Shown: positions 6,813-15,194, counted from the stretch's first letter. The stretch: DNA of 34,334 nucleotides from Planctomycetota bacterium (GCA_024280855.1 JAJRPG010000065.1:1-34334); one strand, 5' to 3'. Numbers and translations are program-made. The notes: a model not told the origin generated them from the letters alone.

Positions 6813-9716
6813 TTAGTCCACAGCACGAACATTTGCCCACGACCCTGCGACTGGCGTTGCATTAGCCCCAAAACCTATGACGCTAGCGCCAACCAGAACG
6901 CCTTTTCCTACCCGCGTCGTGAAGTGCCAGTCTCCGGTACTCGCGCGATACCTAGCCGGGTCGTCCAAGCCGTCGCCGTCCCAGTCGCCTGCCACGCCCG
7001 TGTCGATGGATGGGTTGCCCCATGACCAGTTCTGGTCGCGGTAGGTCGTCCCCCATATCCATCGACGATCGTTGTCTAGGTCAAACTGCCAGCCGACCGA
7101 TCCGTTGGGCGTGTTGCCGAGGTTGCTGATTCCGTCTCCTGTCCAGTCGCCGACAACAGAAATGGATCGATTGTATTGAGTATCGAGTGCTTCTCCAGAG
7201 CCGTCCACATGATCGCCGTTGAGATCGAGATGCCAAAGATTGTCTGGCGTTGTGAACCCAAGCTCGGATGTTCCGTCGCCGTTCCAATCGCCCGCGATAG
7301 CAATCGCACCAGCGTCCGCGCCGTAAGTGAAAGTTACATCACCACTATCGAACACACCGTTGCCATTCATGTCGAGCATCCACATATTGCCGGACGCCGA
7401 CGGCGTCATTACGCCGATCTCGTCGAGTCCATCGCCGTTCCAGTCGCCAACCACGGGGGTGTCGCCCGCTTGTCCAAATGTCGTAGTAAAATCGGCCACT
7501 CCATCGAAGTTGTAGTCAAACGCCCACTGTCCCGCATCAAACCATCCGATGCCGTCCTTGGGATCGTTCGGGTTACCCGTGTAGAAGCGGGTTGCAGCGA
7601 GCGGATCAGACGGCAGCGTTGCATGTGCGATGGCTTCAACTGTTACATCGAAGCTACCGCTATTGTCGATGATGAGTCCTTGCTGCTCGGCCACACCAAA
7701 AAACAGGCGTGTCGCATTCTTGGGGATCACGACTTGGCTAGATGTTCCGATCACAAATATGTGTTGCAGAAGCGGTGTCGTTGTTGTAATCCCGGACGAC
7801 GACATATACGGCAGCAAACCGGATGACGGCAATGCGGCTGTGAGGAAAACGCCGACGAGAGCGCCTTCCTTGTAGTCGGTCATCGCAGTCAGGCCAAACA
7901 CCTGGCTCAACCCGTTTGGGCGAAGCACCCAGTTACGACCATCGGGCGTCGCGGCGTTGTTTCCTCCAGTGACGACAACACCTGTTGCCGTGAAGCGGAG
8001 TTCCATCCCTGCCCACGCGGAAACATCAATCATTTTCGGCGAATGTTGAGGCGCGACGCTCGTGAATCCAGTCAACGACCATGTTGCCGTTGTACCATCG
8101 GGCTGACCGGAAAGATAAATATCGGTCGGGCCGGGTACTGTCACAGTCATGGTCAACTGCGATGTCGAACAGCCGTTACTATCTACCGTTTCGCCAGCAG
8201 GGGTCTGAGCGCACTTATCGTTGCAATCGTTCGCGCCGTCGTTGTCCGCGTCGAGTTGGCTGCAATGGCAACCGCTCGCATCGACCGTGGCTCCGGTGGC
8301 TGTGTTTGGGCAATCATCCGCATCGTTCATCACGCCATCATTGTCGTCGTCAATCTGATTGGTTGCACATCCGTTAGTGTTTACTGTCAGTCCGGCGCTT
8401 GTGCTGGCGCAAGTATCGTCGCAGTCGTTTACGCCGTCCGAGTCGGTATCCAACTGCGAACATGAGCAGCCTGCGGTATCTGCCGCCTCGCCGGACGGCG
8501 TGCTTGCGCAGTTGTCGCTACCATTGATAACCCCATCACCATCGTCGTCATCGAGATCGTCGTCTGCGCAGCCCGTATCATCAACGACTTCTGTACTCTC
8601 GCTATTCAAGCAATCATCATCACAATCGTTCACTCCATCGGCGTCGCCATCGCGTTGAGAGCAATCGCATCCAACATCGTCCACAGCTTCACCCGCGAGC
8701 GTGTCCGGGCAAGCATCTGTTCCGTTGCTCACTCCGTCATCGTCGTCGTCATCAATATCCGACTCCGAGCAGCCCGAATCATCTATCGCATCTTCGCTGG
8801 CCGTGCGAGGACATGTATCGCTGCAATCATCAACGCCGTCGTTGTCGCCGTCGCGCTGCGCGCACGAGCAACCACTCTCATCAACAATCTCTTCGGCAAT
8901 CGTTTCCGGGCAAGCATCGGCGTCGTCGGTGACACCATCGGCATCGGTGTCCACTTCGGAGTTATCATCATCTTCGTCAGAATCATTACCGCCATCATCA
9001 AGGTCGTCACAATCGCCAAGGTAGTCGCCGTGGGCAAGATGAGCGTCCACAGACGATGAACCCACGGTGATCGTGTGCGGGTCGCCTTCGTCTTTTTCCG
9101 GCGGGATATGGCAAATCACAACACGCTTTTCGTCGTTGGGAAGCCGTCCAAACTCGAAGGACGCGCCGCCCAAAGAGATCGACCCGTCGAAGTCCGCTTC
9201 TGTTTCCGAACAAAACTCAAAGCGACCGCCACGAACCAGTGATCGAAAGCGGGCGTTGAGCGGAAATGAATCTTGTTCCAAGGTGACGACGCCATCAATG
9301 ATGGTCAACTCAAACGGCCCGATGGTTTCAAGCGCATCGCACGCATCGGAATCTCGCTCAGCCATCCGAAAGGTAATAGAAGCATGGTGTCCTTGTCCCT
9401 TGGATGTAGGACTTCGGCGACTCGCCGCTTCGCCATCGACAGACACAGTAATGCTCTCTGCTTGAAGCGTCAGGGATACCTCGTCTTGCGTGTCAGCAAG
9501 AACATTGTCCGGCATGGTGACGGTAGCTGGCTCAGATTCAACGACGCCTGCTTTGGCGGTTAATCCATCCGAGCCGCCGATCTCAGGAAAATCGACAGCC
9601 ACAAACTCTTGGTCAGCGAGAGTGCCACCATCAAGCGACGACAAAGCATCGCAACCAGAGAGGAAGCACATAACGCTTAGCAATCCCAGCGCATTCATCT
9701 TTCGTCTTTTTAGCAC
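6813..9716 (-). CDS. Large surface lipoprotein with thrombospondin type 3 calcium repeats and FG-GAP/VCBS-like repeats
   Basis: The protein starts with a lipoprotein signal (lipobox LSGC, Cys22 counted from the GTG at 9716; an ATG at 9698 is an alternative start). Residues about 198-237 carry the CHIPP...HTITVG...AHLAHGDYLGDC motif common in secreted bacterial proteins. Residues about 250-520 are many repeats of the type DxDxDGVxDxxDxCPxT with paired cysteines, typical thrombospondin type 3 Ca-binding repeats. The C-terminal third has repeats VVGDWNGDGLDEIGV, IAGDWNGDGTSELGF and VAGDWDGDGLDDPAR, which resemble FG-GAP/VCBS beta-propeller blades with Ca-binding loops. I infer a rigid Ca-loaded surface or adhesion protein; no catalytic domain is seen. 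It is transcribed alone, opposite to the efflux operon. The many long open frames across this gene on the + strand are shadows of its Asp-rich repeats. Confidence 0.9.
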   Translation of the reverse strand: MLKRRKMNALGLLSVMCFLSGCDALSSLDGGTLADQEFVAVDFPEIGGSDGLTAKAGVVESEPATVTMPDNVLADTQDEVSLTLQAESITVSVDGEAASRRSPTSKGQGHHASITFRMAERDSDACDALETIGPFELTIIDGVVTLEQDSFPLNARFRSLVRGGRFEFCSETEADFDGSISLGGASFEFGRLPNDEKRVVICHIPPEKDEGDPHTITVGSSSVDAHLAHGDYLGDCDDLDDGGNDSDEDDDNSEVDTDADGVTDDADACPETIAEEIVDESGCSCAQRDGDNDGVDDCSDTCPRTASEDAIDDSGCSESDIDDDDDDGVSNGTDACPDTLAGEAVDDVGCDCSQRDGDADGVNDCDDDCLNSESTEVVDDTGCADDDLDDDDGDGVINGSDNCASTPSGEAADTAGCSCSQLDTDSDGVNDCDDTCASTSAGLTVNTNGCATNQIDDDNDGVMNDADDCPNTATGATVDASGCHCSQLDADNDGANDCNDKCAQTPAGETVDSNGCSTSQLTMTVTVPGPTDIYLSGQPDGTTATWSLTGFTSVAPQHSPKMIDVSAWAGMELRFTATGVVVTGGNNAATPDGRNWVLRPNGLSQVFGLTAMTDYKEGALVGVFLTAALPSSGLLPYMSSSGITTTTPLLQHIFVIGTSSQVVIPKNATRLFFGVAEQQGLIIDNSGSFDVTVEAIAHATLPSDPLAATRFYTGNPNDPKDGIGWFDAGQWAFDYNFDGVADFTTTFGQAGDTPVVGDWNGDGLDEIGVMTPSASGNMWMLDMNGNGVFDSGDVTFTYGADAGAIAIAGDWNGDGTSELGFTTPDNLWHLDLNGDHVDGSGEALDTQYNRSISVVGDWTGDGISNLGNTPNGSVGWQFDLDNDRRWIWGTTYRDQNWSWGNPSIDTGVAGDWDGDGLDDPARYRASTGDWHFTTRVGKGVLVGASVIGFGANATPVAGSWANVRAVD

Positions 9717-10038
9717 TTACTTTCATTCCCCCGCATTTGGATATGACAGCCTGAGTTGGCTGGATGGTTGTTCGTGTCGCACTTCGGATTGCGGACAGCA
9801 TCTTCTGCCGTCCCGCCAAGAAACCCGCGCGCTATCCCGGCAACTATATGATATCTTTTGGCTCGGCGTCACTGGCTGAAACCGCGTGGTTATAGGGTGT
9901 CAACGAGAATCGGGTCTGAGCTAGTCTCGACATCCTCTTGGTATGGGGGGCGGAGCTAGCCGCCCGGATTCAGCCTCGGAAATGCGATCCTGAGCTGTTG
10001 AGATAGAAATTATCCGGTCTGCAGTACGCCGCATATTA
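9717..10038. other. Intergenic stretch between the lipoprotein gene and the methyltransferase operon
   Basis: I see no gene here. The only clear structure is a hairpin at 9948-9965 with arms GGGCGG and CCGCCC around AGCTAG. It lies downstream of the leftward methyltransferase operon but has no T-run in either direction, so it is at best a weak terminator. The left border of the proposed mobile element may be in this stretch, but I found no copy of the tRNA sequence here to mark it. Confidence 0.5.
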
Positions 10039-10095
10039 TTATCGGGCTTTTCTTGGCGCGGTTCGCTCTCTGTAGTCGTTACTTCGGTGGATCAT
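10039..10095 (-). pseudogene. Vestigial start of a fourth methyltransferase copy
   Basis: An 18-codon frame begins at an ATG (10095) that overlaps the last 17 nt of the third methyltransferase gene, the same arrangement as at the two upstream junctions. Its peptide MIHRSNDYRERTAPRKAR resembles the N-termini of the second and third enzymes (MNHRRNDNQGTQALC and MTRSRNNNQSTQAIC) for about nine residues and then stops at TAA. Part of the likeness is forced, because the same bases encode the conserved C-terminal NYDPPK in another frame. I read it as the scar of a lost copy or of the duplication process; it is unlikely to be a functional gene. Confidence 0.4.
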
Positions 10096-10984
10096 AGTTC
10101 ATCCAAAGTGAAAGCGTGCGCGACGGGCGCTTACGCCCCCGCATCGTCGGCCCGACGCAACTGTTGGCCTTGATATCCACTCGCCGAAACTTTCGCAATT
10201 CGTTATCGTACAGGTCGCTTCGATATCCACAGAGCAAAACCCTTGTCTTCTTGAGCCTCCGCACGATTTGTAGCAAGTGCTGATGTTCCTTGCGGCCAAA
10301 TTCGTGCAGATACTTGTTCTGCGTGACGCGCGTCTCTGGCAAGTAGGGAGGATCCAAAAATGCGGCTGTGTTCGACGCATCTACCAAAGTCTTATCGTAG
10401 GTGTCGCATTCGATCCTCACGCCCCGAAGCCTGCGCCCTGTATGCTGGAGCATTCCCGGCAACCGCGCCCACAGATTCGCGTGCTTGTTCGTGAAGGATT
10501 TACCGTATGACCAACCAGACTCGTTGGTGTAGCTGCCAACTCGGCTCTGGCGACAGGCAACCAAGAACAGGAATGCCTGCTGTACGGAATCCTCACTACT
10601 GCCAGCGCGTCTCGTGGCGACACAATCCCGGTAAACGCTTCGGCTGTAGGGCGTGAATTCGACTTGTTCCATGAGGCGACGGCGTGAGGCAGGTTGCTGA
10701 ATCACACGCCAGAGGTTGACGATGTCGGCATCGCGGTCTCCGATGGTCTCGCTCTTGGACTCGCCCACGGGCTTCCGTCGTGCGAGCAGTACCGATGCCG
10801 TTCCCGCAAACGGTTCAACATAGTGGTCGTGGGGAGGGAGCATCGCAGCAATCTTGTGTGCATGATAATGTAGACTTCCGTACCACTTGAGCGGGGATGC
10901 GCGGAGCATGGCTGTCGTGCGACCAACGGCGGCGGGGTCACATATCGCTTGCGTGCTTTGGTTGTTATTTCGACTGCGGGTCAT
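10079..10984 (-). CDS. Dam-like D12-class DNA N6-adenine methyltransferase, third of the tandem set
   Basis: This enzyme of 301 residues would transfer methyl from S-adenosylmethionine to adenine N6 in DNA. It has SPLKWYGS near residue 30 (the D12-family K-W-x-G entry), the SAM-binding motif EPFAGTASVLLA (57-68), the acidic loop GDRDADIVNLW, and catalytic motif IV D211-PP-Y214 followed by YLPETRVTQNKYLHEF. The target recognition region lies between. The start at 10984 is chosen because its N-terminus MTRSRNNNQSTQAICD aligns with the second enzyme, and because the ATG overlaps the preceding gene by 20 nt; an earlier in-frame ATG at 11008 lacks this support. It is the last functional gene of the leftward operon. 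All key residues are intact. The target sequence cannot be predicted from what I see. Confidence 0.88.
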   Translation of the reverse strand: MTRSRNNNQSTQAICDPAAVGRTTAMLRASPLKWYGSLHYHAHKIAAMLPPHDHYVEPFAGTASVLLARRKPVGESKSETIGDRDADIVNLWRVIQQPASRRRLMEQVEFTPYSRSVYRDCVATRRAGSSEDSVQQAFLFLVACRQSRVGSYTNESGWSYGKSFTNKHANLWARLPGMLQHTGRRLRGVRIECDTYDKTLVDASNTAAFLDPPYLPETRVTQNKYLHEFGRKEHQHLLQIVRRLKKTRVLLCGYRSDLYDNELRKFRRVDIKANSCVGPTMRGRKRPSRTLSLWMNYDPPK

Positions 10985-11861
10985 AATTCGTCCAAATTGA
11001 CAACACACGCTCGTCGCGTTTGCTGCCCTTACCGCGTAGCGCGGCGAAGCTCTTGGTCTCGATATCTGTTCTTCGCCACCCTTCGAGGCGCGTTCTGTAT
11101 AGTTCGCTTCTATAGCCGCAGAGAATCACCTTGGCCTTCTTGAGCTTGCCAACGAGGTAGAGCAGTCGCTCATGTTCCTTGGTACAGAATTCATGCAGGT
11201 AAATCTTGGGCGCAACTCGCGTGGACGGGATAAACGGCGGATCCAAAAAAAGAACCGTTTTCGGTTTGTCGAGCCAGCGAAGGGTCTCCTGATACGGCAG
11301 ACACTCGATCTGCGTCCGCCGGAGTCTGCGTCCGGCCAGTTCGATCCGCGCTGGTAGTCTTGCCCACGAATCCGCCTTCTTGTTCGCAACACCCTTTTCA
11401 TATGCCCAAGAGTTGTGGGTGCCAGCCCCGTTACGGCTTTGGTTACAACGCACGAGAAGCGACCACGCGCGCCGCACGGAGTCTCGTTCGCCGTTTTCGA
11501 GGACGCCGATGCACTCCTTGAAAACCACTCTGCTGTACGGCGTCATCTCAAGTTGCTGGATCAAGCGTCGTCGGGTGCCGGGCCGCTGTACCACCTGCCA
11601 GAAGTTGACGAGATCGGCGTTGATATCCGAGATACACTCCGTTTCGCGCACGGGCTTCGACAGCAAGACGGACAGTCCGCCCGCAAAAGGCTCAGCGTAG
11701 AAGTCATGCCGTGGCATCATATCCACGATCTGGCGAGCGAAGGACTGGAGACCTCCGTAGTACCGAAGAGGAGACGCGGGCGTAGTAGCCTCCGTGAAGG
11801 CTACCGCTGGTGCGTCACACAGCGCCTGCGTACCTTGATTGTCATTTCGACGGTGGTTCAT
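10965..11861 (-). CDS. Dam-like D12-class DNA N6-adenine methyltransferase, second of the tandem set
   Basis: It has 298 residues from the ATG at 11861: SPLRYYGG at 30-37, the SAM motif EPFAGGLSVLLS (57-68), SDINADLVNFW, and motif IV D207-PP-F210. The Phe in place of Tyr is an accepted variant of [DNS]PP[YFW], but both neighbours have Tyr. The ATG at 11861 overlaps the end of the fused methyltransferase gene by 20 nt; the open frame extends further upstream to 12068, but that part runs antiparallel to no known domain and lies within the upstream gene, so I reject it. Its sequence resembles the first and third enzymes along the whole length (for example TPYSR, NQSRNG, LCGYRSELY, NYDP at the C-terminus), so all three are paralogues. 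Translational coupling through the overlap is likely. Confidence 0.88.
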   Translation of the reverse strand: MNHRRNDNQGTQALCDAPAVAFTEATTPASPLRYYGGLQSFARQIVDMMPRHDFYAEPFAGGLSVLLSKPVRETECISDINADLVNFWQVVQRPGTRRRLIQQLEMTPYSRVVFKECIGVLENGERDSVRRAWSLLVRCNQSRNGAGTHNSWAYEKGVANKKADSWARLPARIELAGRRLRRTQIECLPYQETLRWLDKPKTVLFLDPPFIPSTRVAPKIYLHEFCTKEHERLLYLVGKLKKAKVILCGYRSELYRTRLEGWRRTDIETKSFAALRGKGSKRDERVLSIWTNYDPQSK

Positions 11862-13629
11862 AGTTTGTGTAGACCGACAGCATGCGATCAGGGAGCTTGC
11901 GGCTTTTGGTACGCGGCCCGGCGTAGCTTTTCCCCTTGATGTCTGTTCTCTGCCAGCCGTCGAGCAAGTCGTCGTAGAGATCAGAGCGATACGAACAAAT
12001 GGCCACCTTTGCATCCAGTCCGCGAGCGATGCGGAGCAACCGTACATGATCGTCGCGGGTGCATTCATGGGTATAGCGATCGCTCGTTACCCGCGTCTCC
12101 GGGAGGTATGGTGGATCAAGCAGGTAAAAAACGCCGCGCGAATCATAGCGCCGAAGGATATCTTCAAACGGCAGGCTCTCCACTTGGACACGCTTGAGAC
12201 GCTGGCCTACTTCGGCGAGTCGAGTTGGCAGCGTTGCCCATGCGTTCGGGTTCGTACCTTGGGTTTTCGTGTAAGCCCAATCGGATTCGTTCTTGGCACA
12301 GCCGTTACGAGATTGGTTGGACGCCACCAAGAATCTCCATGCATCCGTTACTGGGTCTTCGGCTGTGTCCCGTCCGGCGAGGCAATCGTGAAACTCCACT
12401 CGGCTGAAAGGCGTAAGTTCGATCATCTCTATCAGACGCTTTCTCAAGCGCGGCTCTCGCAAGACACGCCAGAACCCGACGAGCTTCTCGTCGATGTCGT
12501 TGTAGGTTTCGATTTTGCTCGGCGGCTTGGCCAACAGAATGGCAGCGCTGCCGCCGAAAACCTCGCAGTAAAATTTGTGTGTCGGGAACAAGTCCACGAT
12601 CTTGGCAGCGTAGCCGTTCAAACTTCCATACCAACGAAGCGGAGAGGTGGGACTTCTCGCCGTGACGGGCTTTGCTCCCCTCGGCTTTCGGAGACGGGAG
12701 TCCTTGGCCACGACCTTGGCGCTCGTTTGTTTTTTCACTTTGCAGGAACCCGGTCGAAGCTCCGCAACAATTCGCTCCGCGACAGCAGCCGCTACCGGAA
12801 CAGGTATACAACGCGACAACTGCTTTCGTGCGGTGCGCCATTCGGGATAAACAACGAACGAGTCGGCTATACCTTGCAGGCGTGCGATTTCTCTCTCGTT
12901 GAGAATACGCCATCGGCCATCTGGCAGGGTCAGGATGTTGTCATAGGGTGCATCGGGCGAATCAGTCAATTCGTTTGCGCAGCCATCGGTGACAAATCCC
13001 ATGTGCCATGTGTTGCCGTTGTTCATGCTGCGTCCGCGACGGGCGATCAGTTTGTCACGGCTCATCTCTGAGATGAAGTAGCGATCATGCGGTGTCGGAT
13101 CGAGCAGCGTGTCGATGCTGCTCATCCTGCCCTGTTTGGTCGGAAAGCGAAATGCGGTCTCCCGGTCAAAGGCCACGATGCACTCAGTCTCGCCTGTTTG
13201 TGGAAGCCCGAACTGTCTGGCGTCCAGCTTGGCACGGTGTACGAAATAGCCGAGGCGAACCAACTCGTTGATCAGTGCCGCGCGGCTCGTTGTGCTTACA
13301 GCATCGGCCTTTCCCGCCAGCAGGCAGGCGAGGGGTCGGTGCAGGCAGACCACATCAAGGATCATCGCGTGGGGATGCTGCGCCGATCTGCGTCGCTTGG
13401 CGGTTGCTGCGCACTCGTCAAGATTTACGGCCAGAATGTCATGCGCGGGAATATCGTCAGCGGTGCCGATGATGCTGTCGCCGAAGTTCTCGTGGTAGCA
13501 GCGGCGCGCCTTCCCATCGGCGGTGTATGACCAAACACACTCGGCACCTGATCCCTCGAACGCCAGCCGCATCGCACCGATGCCGCAGTGCATTTCGGCG
13601 TACTTGAGTGGTTTGCTGTGTCGAGGCAT
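11842..13629 (-). CDS. Fusion of a catalytically degenerate C5-cytosine methyltransferase domain with a D12-class adenine methyltransferase
   Basis: Residues 8-290 align by eye with C5-cytosine DNA methyltransferases: motif I HCGIGAMRLAFE (15-25), motif II CVWSYTADGKARRCYHENFGD (31-51), RQFGLPQTGE (138-147) and LNEREIARLQG...IPVPVAAAVAERI (243-287). The catalytic motifs are gone: the Pro-Cys of motif IV is Leu70-Asp71, the ENV of motif VI is Asp92-Val-Val, and the two Arg of the QxRxR motif are lost. Residues 329-595 are a D12 adenine methyltransferase with SPLRWYGS, the SAM motif CEVFGGSAAILLA (355-367) and D505-PP-Y508, all intact. Lys/Arg-rich residues 292-325 link the halves. The start at 13629 has AGGA eight bases upstream. 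It is the first gene of the methyltransferase operon, 68 nt after the DUF3102-like gene. I infer that only the adenine activity works and that the dead half recognises DNA or regulates. Confidence 0.88.
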   Translation of the reverse strand: MPRHSKPLKYAEMHCGIGAMRLAFEGSGAECVWSYTADGKARRCYHENFGDSIIGTADDIPAHDILAVNLDECAATAKRRRSAQHPHAMILDVVCLHRPLACLLAGKADAVSTTSRAALINELVRLGYFVHRAKLDARQFGLPQTGETECIVAFDRETAFRFPTKQGRMSSIDTLLDPTPHDRYFISEMSRDKLIARRGRSMNNGNTWHMGFVTDGCANELTDSPDAPYDNILTLPDGRWRILNEREIARLQGIADSFVVYPEWRTARKQLSRCIPVPVAAAVAERIVAELRPGSCKVKKQTSAKVVAKDSRLRKPRGAKPVTARSPTSPLRWYGSLNGYAAKIVDLFPTHKFYCEVFGGSAAILLAKPPSKIETYNDIDEKLVGFWRVLREPRLRKRLIEMIELTPFSRVEFHDCLAGRDTAEDPVTDAWRFLVASNQSRNGCAKNESDWAYTKTQGTNPNAWATLPTRLAEVGQRLKRVQVESLPFEDILRRYDSRGVFYLLDPPYLPETRVTSDRYTHECTRDDHVRLLRIARGLDAKVAICSYRSDLYDDLLDGWQRTDIKGKSYAGPRTKSRKLPDRMLSVYTNYEPPSK

Positions 13630-13697
13630 TGGGGCGTTCCTTTAGCATGATGATGGTAGCATCTGCATTCCGCTGCTCGGCTGAAGCGCACTTGCGT

Positions 13698-14366
13698 TCA
13701 CCGTTTCTTGGATGTCTTTCGTTTTGCAGATGCTTGTATCCGAGCGTGTTGCTGCTGGATGACCGCACGCACTTTCTTGAAAGCCGCAGCGTCGCTCGCG
13801 GCGATCTCCGCCAGTTGTTGCTGGGCGGATCGCAACTGGTCGCGCGTTCGCGCCGAGCCGGGCAGCGCCGCCGACGGTCGGTAGACTTCGACTTCACTCA
13901 AAGTCTCGGTTTCGAGTTTCCTGTTGCAGTTCGTTTGTATGCGGGATTCGCGTGTTCTCCCATCCGCCCGTTTCGTGGCCTCATCGACTTCCTGATTCGC
14001 CTGCAAGTGAGAGATCGCACCACGCACAGATTCGATTCCCTTGGGGAATGCCTTGAGCGAGGGGAAGGCACGATTGACTCGCATGATGTCGTAGGCTTGG
14101 CGTTCGCCAAGATCGAAATGCTTTTTGATGAAGGCGACCCACGCCCGACCGCGCAGGTCGGCTCGCTGTTCTTTGATGAAAATCAATTCTCTACCAGCCA
14201 GCCATGCATGGTGGATGGTTCTGCGCCCGCATATCTCGATGGCTCGGATGTGGTTCTTGATAAAGGCTACACGCTCTGTCTCTGCCACGCTGGACGAGAG
14301 GATGCGCAGCGCAGGGACTTCTAGTGAATCGCTCTTAGCACGGCGAACTACATTGGCTGCGGGCAT
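13698..14366 (-). CDS. DUF3102-like protein
   Basis: This 222-residue protein resembles the DUF3102 family of plasmids, phages and integrative elements in residues about 50-100: AWLAGRELIFIKEQ...AWVAFIKKHFDLGERQAYDIMRVNRAF. The usual family pattern is G-x-x-L-x-x-K-x-x-L then W-x-x-W-x-x-x-F-x-x-S-x-R-T-A-Q-x-Y-M, so the match is by pattern only. The rest is a charged, mostly helical tail, with a Gln/Ala-rich stretch (TRDQLRSAQQQLAEIAA) that could be a coiled coil and a basic end (KRKTSKKR) that could touch DNA. The start at 14366 has GAGGAG six bases upstream. It lies 68 nt before the fused methyltransferase, probably in the same transcript. Its role is unknown; a DNA-associated accessory of the element is my guess. 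Confidence 0.65.
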   Translation of the reverse strand: MPAANVVRRAKSDSLEVPALRILSSSVAETERVAFIKNHIRAIEICGRRTIHHAWLAGRELIFIKEQRADLRGRAWVAFIKKHFDLGERQAYDIMRVNRAFPSLKAFPKGIESVRGAISHLQANQEVDEATKRADGRTRESRIQTNCNRKLETETLSEVEVYRPSAALPGSARTRDQLRSAQQQLAEIAASDAAAFKKVRAVIQQQHARIQASAKRKTSKKR

Positions 14367-14461
14367 AATTGGCTCCTCGGTTGGGGATTCTCGTACGGAA
14401 GTGCAGATCGGGTTGCGTAGCCCGACGCCTCGCGCTCACCGCGCCGGACGCCCCAGTTTTC

Positions 14462-14920
14462 TTATCGGAAGTTGGCGGGCGTGATTGAAGTTGCTAGTGG
14501 GGTAGGGTCGCCACCGGGATACGCTCGGCGGCGTCTTCGATCGCCCCTGTACGGCTCGCACAGGCACCTGTCGGACGGCTGTCCCGGCTTAACAGCCATT
14601 AGGCACTCGTATCGGCGATCACGCACGACAGTTGTCCTACGATGCAGGACGGTAGTCTGGGAGTCATGTCCCACATCGCCGGACGGAGCTGAGCCGTCTG
14701 TCGGGAGTCCCGCCCCCTCCTCCACGACGCACCCTGGCAGCGAGTCTAATAGAATCCGGTTGAGGCGCTCGGCGACCCATTTCGGCAGCGGGATGTTCTG
14801 ATCCGACTTCGGCACTTGGCTCACCTTGCGGCCACGGTAGCGCTGGGCGGTCATCGTCTCCGCTTGTTCCCAACTCGGCATGGCGAGTGCCAAGTCCCTC
14901 GTGCGCCAGTCGAACGCCAT
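14462..14920 (-). CDS. Hypothetical protein of the mobile element
   Basis: The family is not recognised. From the ATG at 14920 the protein has 152 residues. The first 50 look like real protein (MAFDWRTRDLALAMPSWEQ, then RYRGRKVSQVPKSDQNIPLPKWVAERLNRILLDSL), and AGAAGAG lies just upstream of the start. The second half is rich in Arg, Gly and Pro (GDRRRRRAYPGGDPTP) and may reflect GC-rich DNA rather than a folded domain; an open frame of similar length lies on the opposite strand at 14472-14801. It is the first leftward gene from the hairpin region and sits 95 nt before the DUF3102-like gene. An in-frame ATG at 14935 is less likely because nothing resembling a ribosome binding site precedes it. 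Confidence 0.45.
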   Translation of the reverse strand: MAFDWRTRDLALAMPSWEQAETMTAQRYRGRKVSQVPKSDQNIPLPKWVAERLNRILLDSLPGCVVEEGAGLPTDGSAPSGDVGHDSQTTVLHRRTTVVRDRRYECLMAVKPGQPSDRCLCEPYRGDRRRRRAYPGGDPTPLATSITPANFR

Positions 14921-15082
14921 GACATCTCTTCTCATTCGCGTTTCAGTTACGACACTCCATGTGATGCACTTTCATGCAAACCGTTTTTGAAATCCTGAAA
15001 ACTTCTTGCCGTGGATCGTACAGAAACTAGCGAAAGATAGAGCCGTCTTTGGATGGGCATCAGACATCTATAGAGCATTCTC

Positions 15083-15131
15083 GCCTAGGAGGGGGTGGGC
15101 CTCCTATAGGGAGGCCCACCCCCTCCTAGGC
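15083..15131. repeat. Perfect 22-bp inverted repeat with 5-nt loop
   Basis: Arms 15083-15104 and 15110-15131 are perfect reverse complements, with loop TATAG between. The arms are very GC-rich and begin with GCCTAGGAGG. The palindrome lies between divergent genes (14920 leftward, 15355 rightward), so it is not at the end of a gene and has no T-run, which argues against a terminator. A DNA cruciform, a regulator or replication-protein site, or an RNA leader structure is possible. Confidence 0.9.
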
Positions 15132-15194
15132 TGTCCGAGTTCTGGCGAATAGTCGGACACCACCCTCTTCTTGGTATGAATACGCGCGATTCTC

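Noticed and set aside
8140-9000. Regular short repeats that could suggest a CRISPR array
   Set aside because: The repeats are degenerate and in frame with thrombospondin type 3 coding units; there are no identical repeats with unique spacers and no cas genes.
7176-9059. Several + strand open frames of 100-216 codons
   Set aside because: They mirror the Asp-rich repeats of the lipoprotein gene on the minus strand and give low-complexity Ser/Val/Ile/Arg translations.
11862-12068. Upstream extension of the second methyltransferase frame
   Set aside because: It lies inside the fused gene and has no family likeness; the paralogous N-terminus and the 20-nt overlap fix the start at 11861.
11839-13071. 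410-codon open frame on the + strand
   Set aside because: It is antisense to the methyltransferase genes, whose motifs are intact on the minus strand; its translation shows no domain.
15083-15131. Reading the 22-bp palindrome as a Rho-independent terminator
   Set aside because: It lies upstream of two divergent genes and has no T-run on either side.
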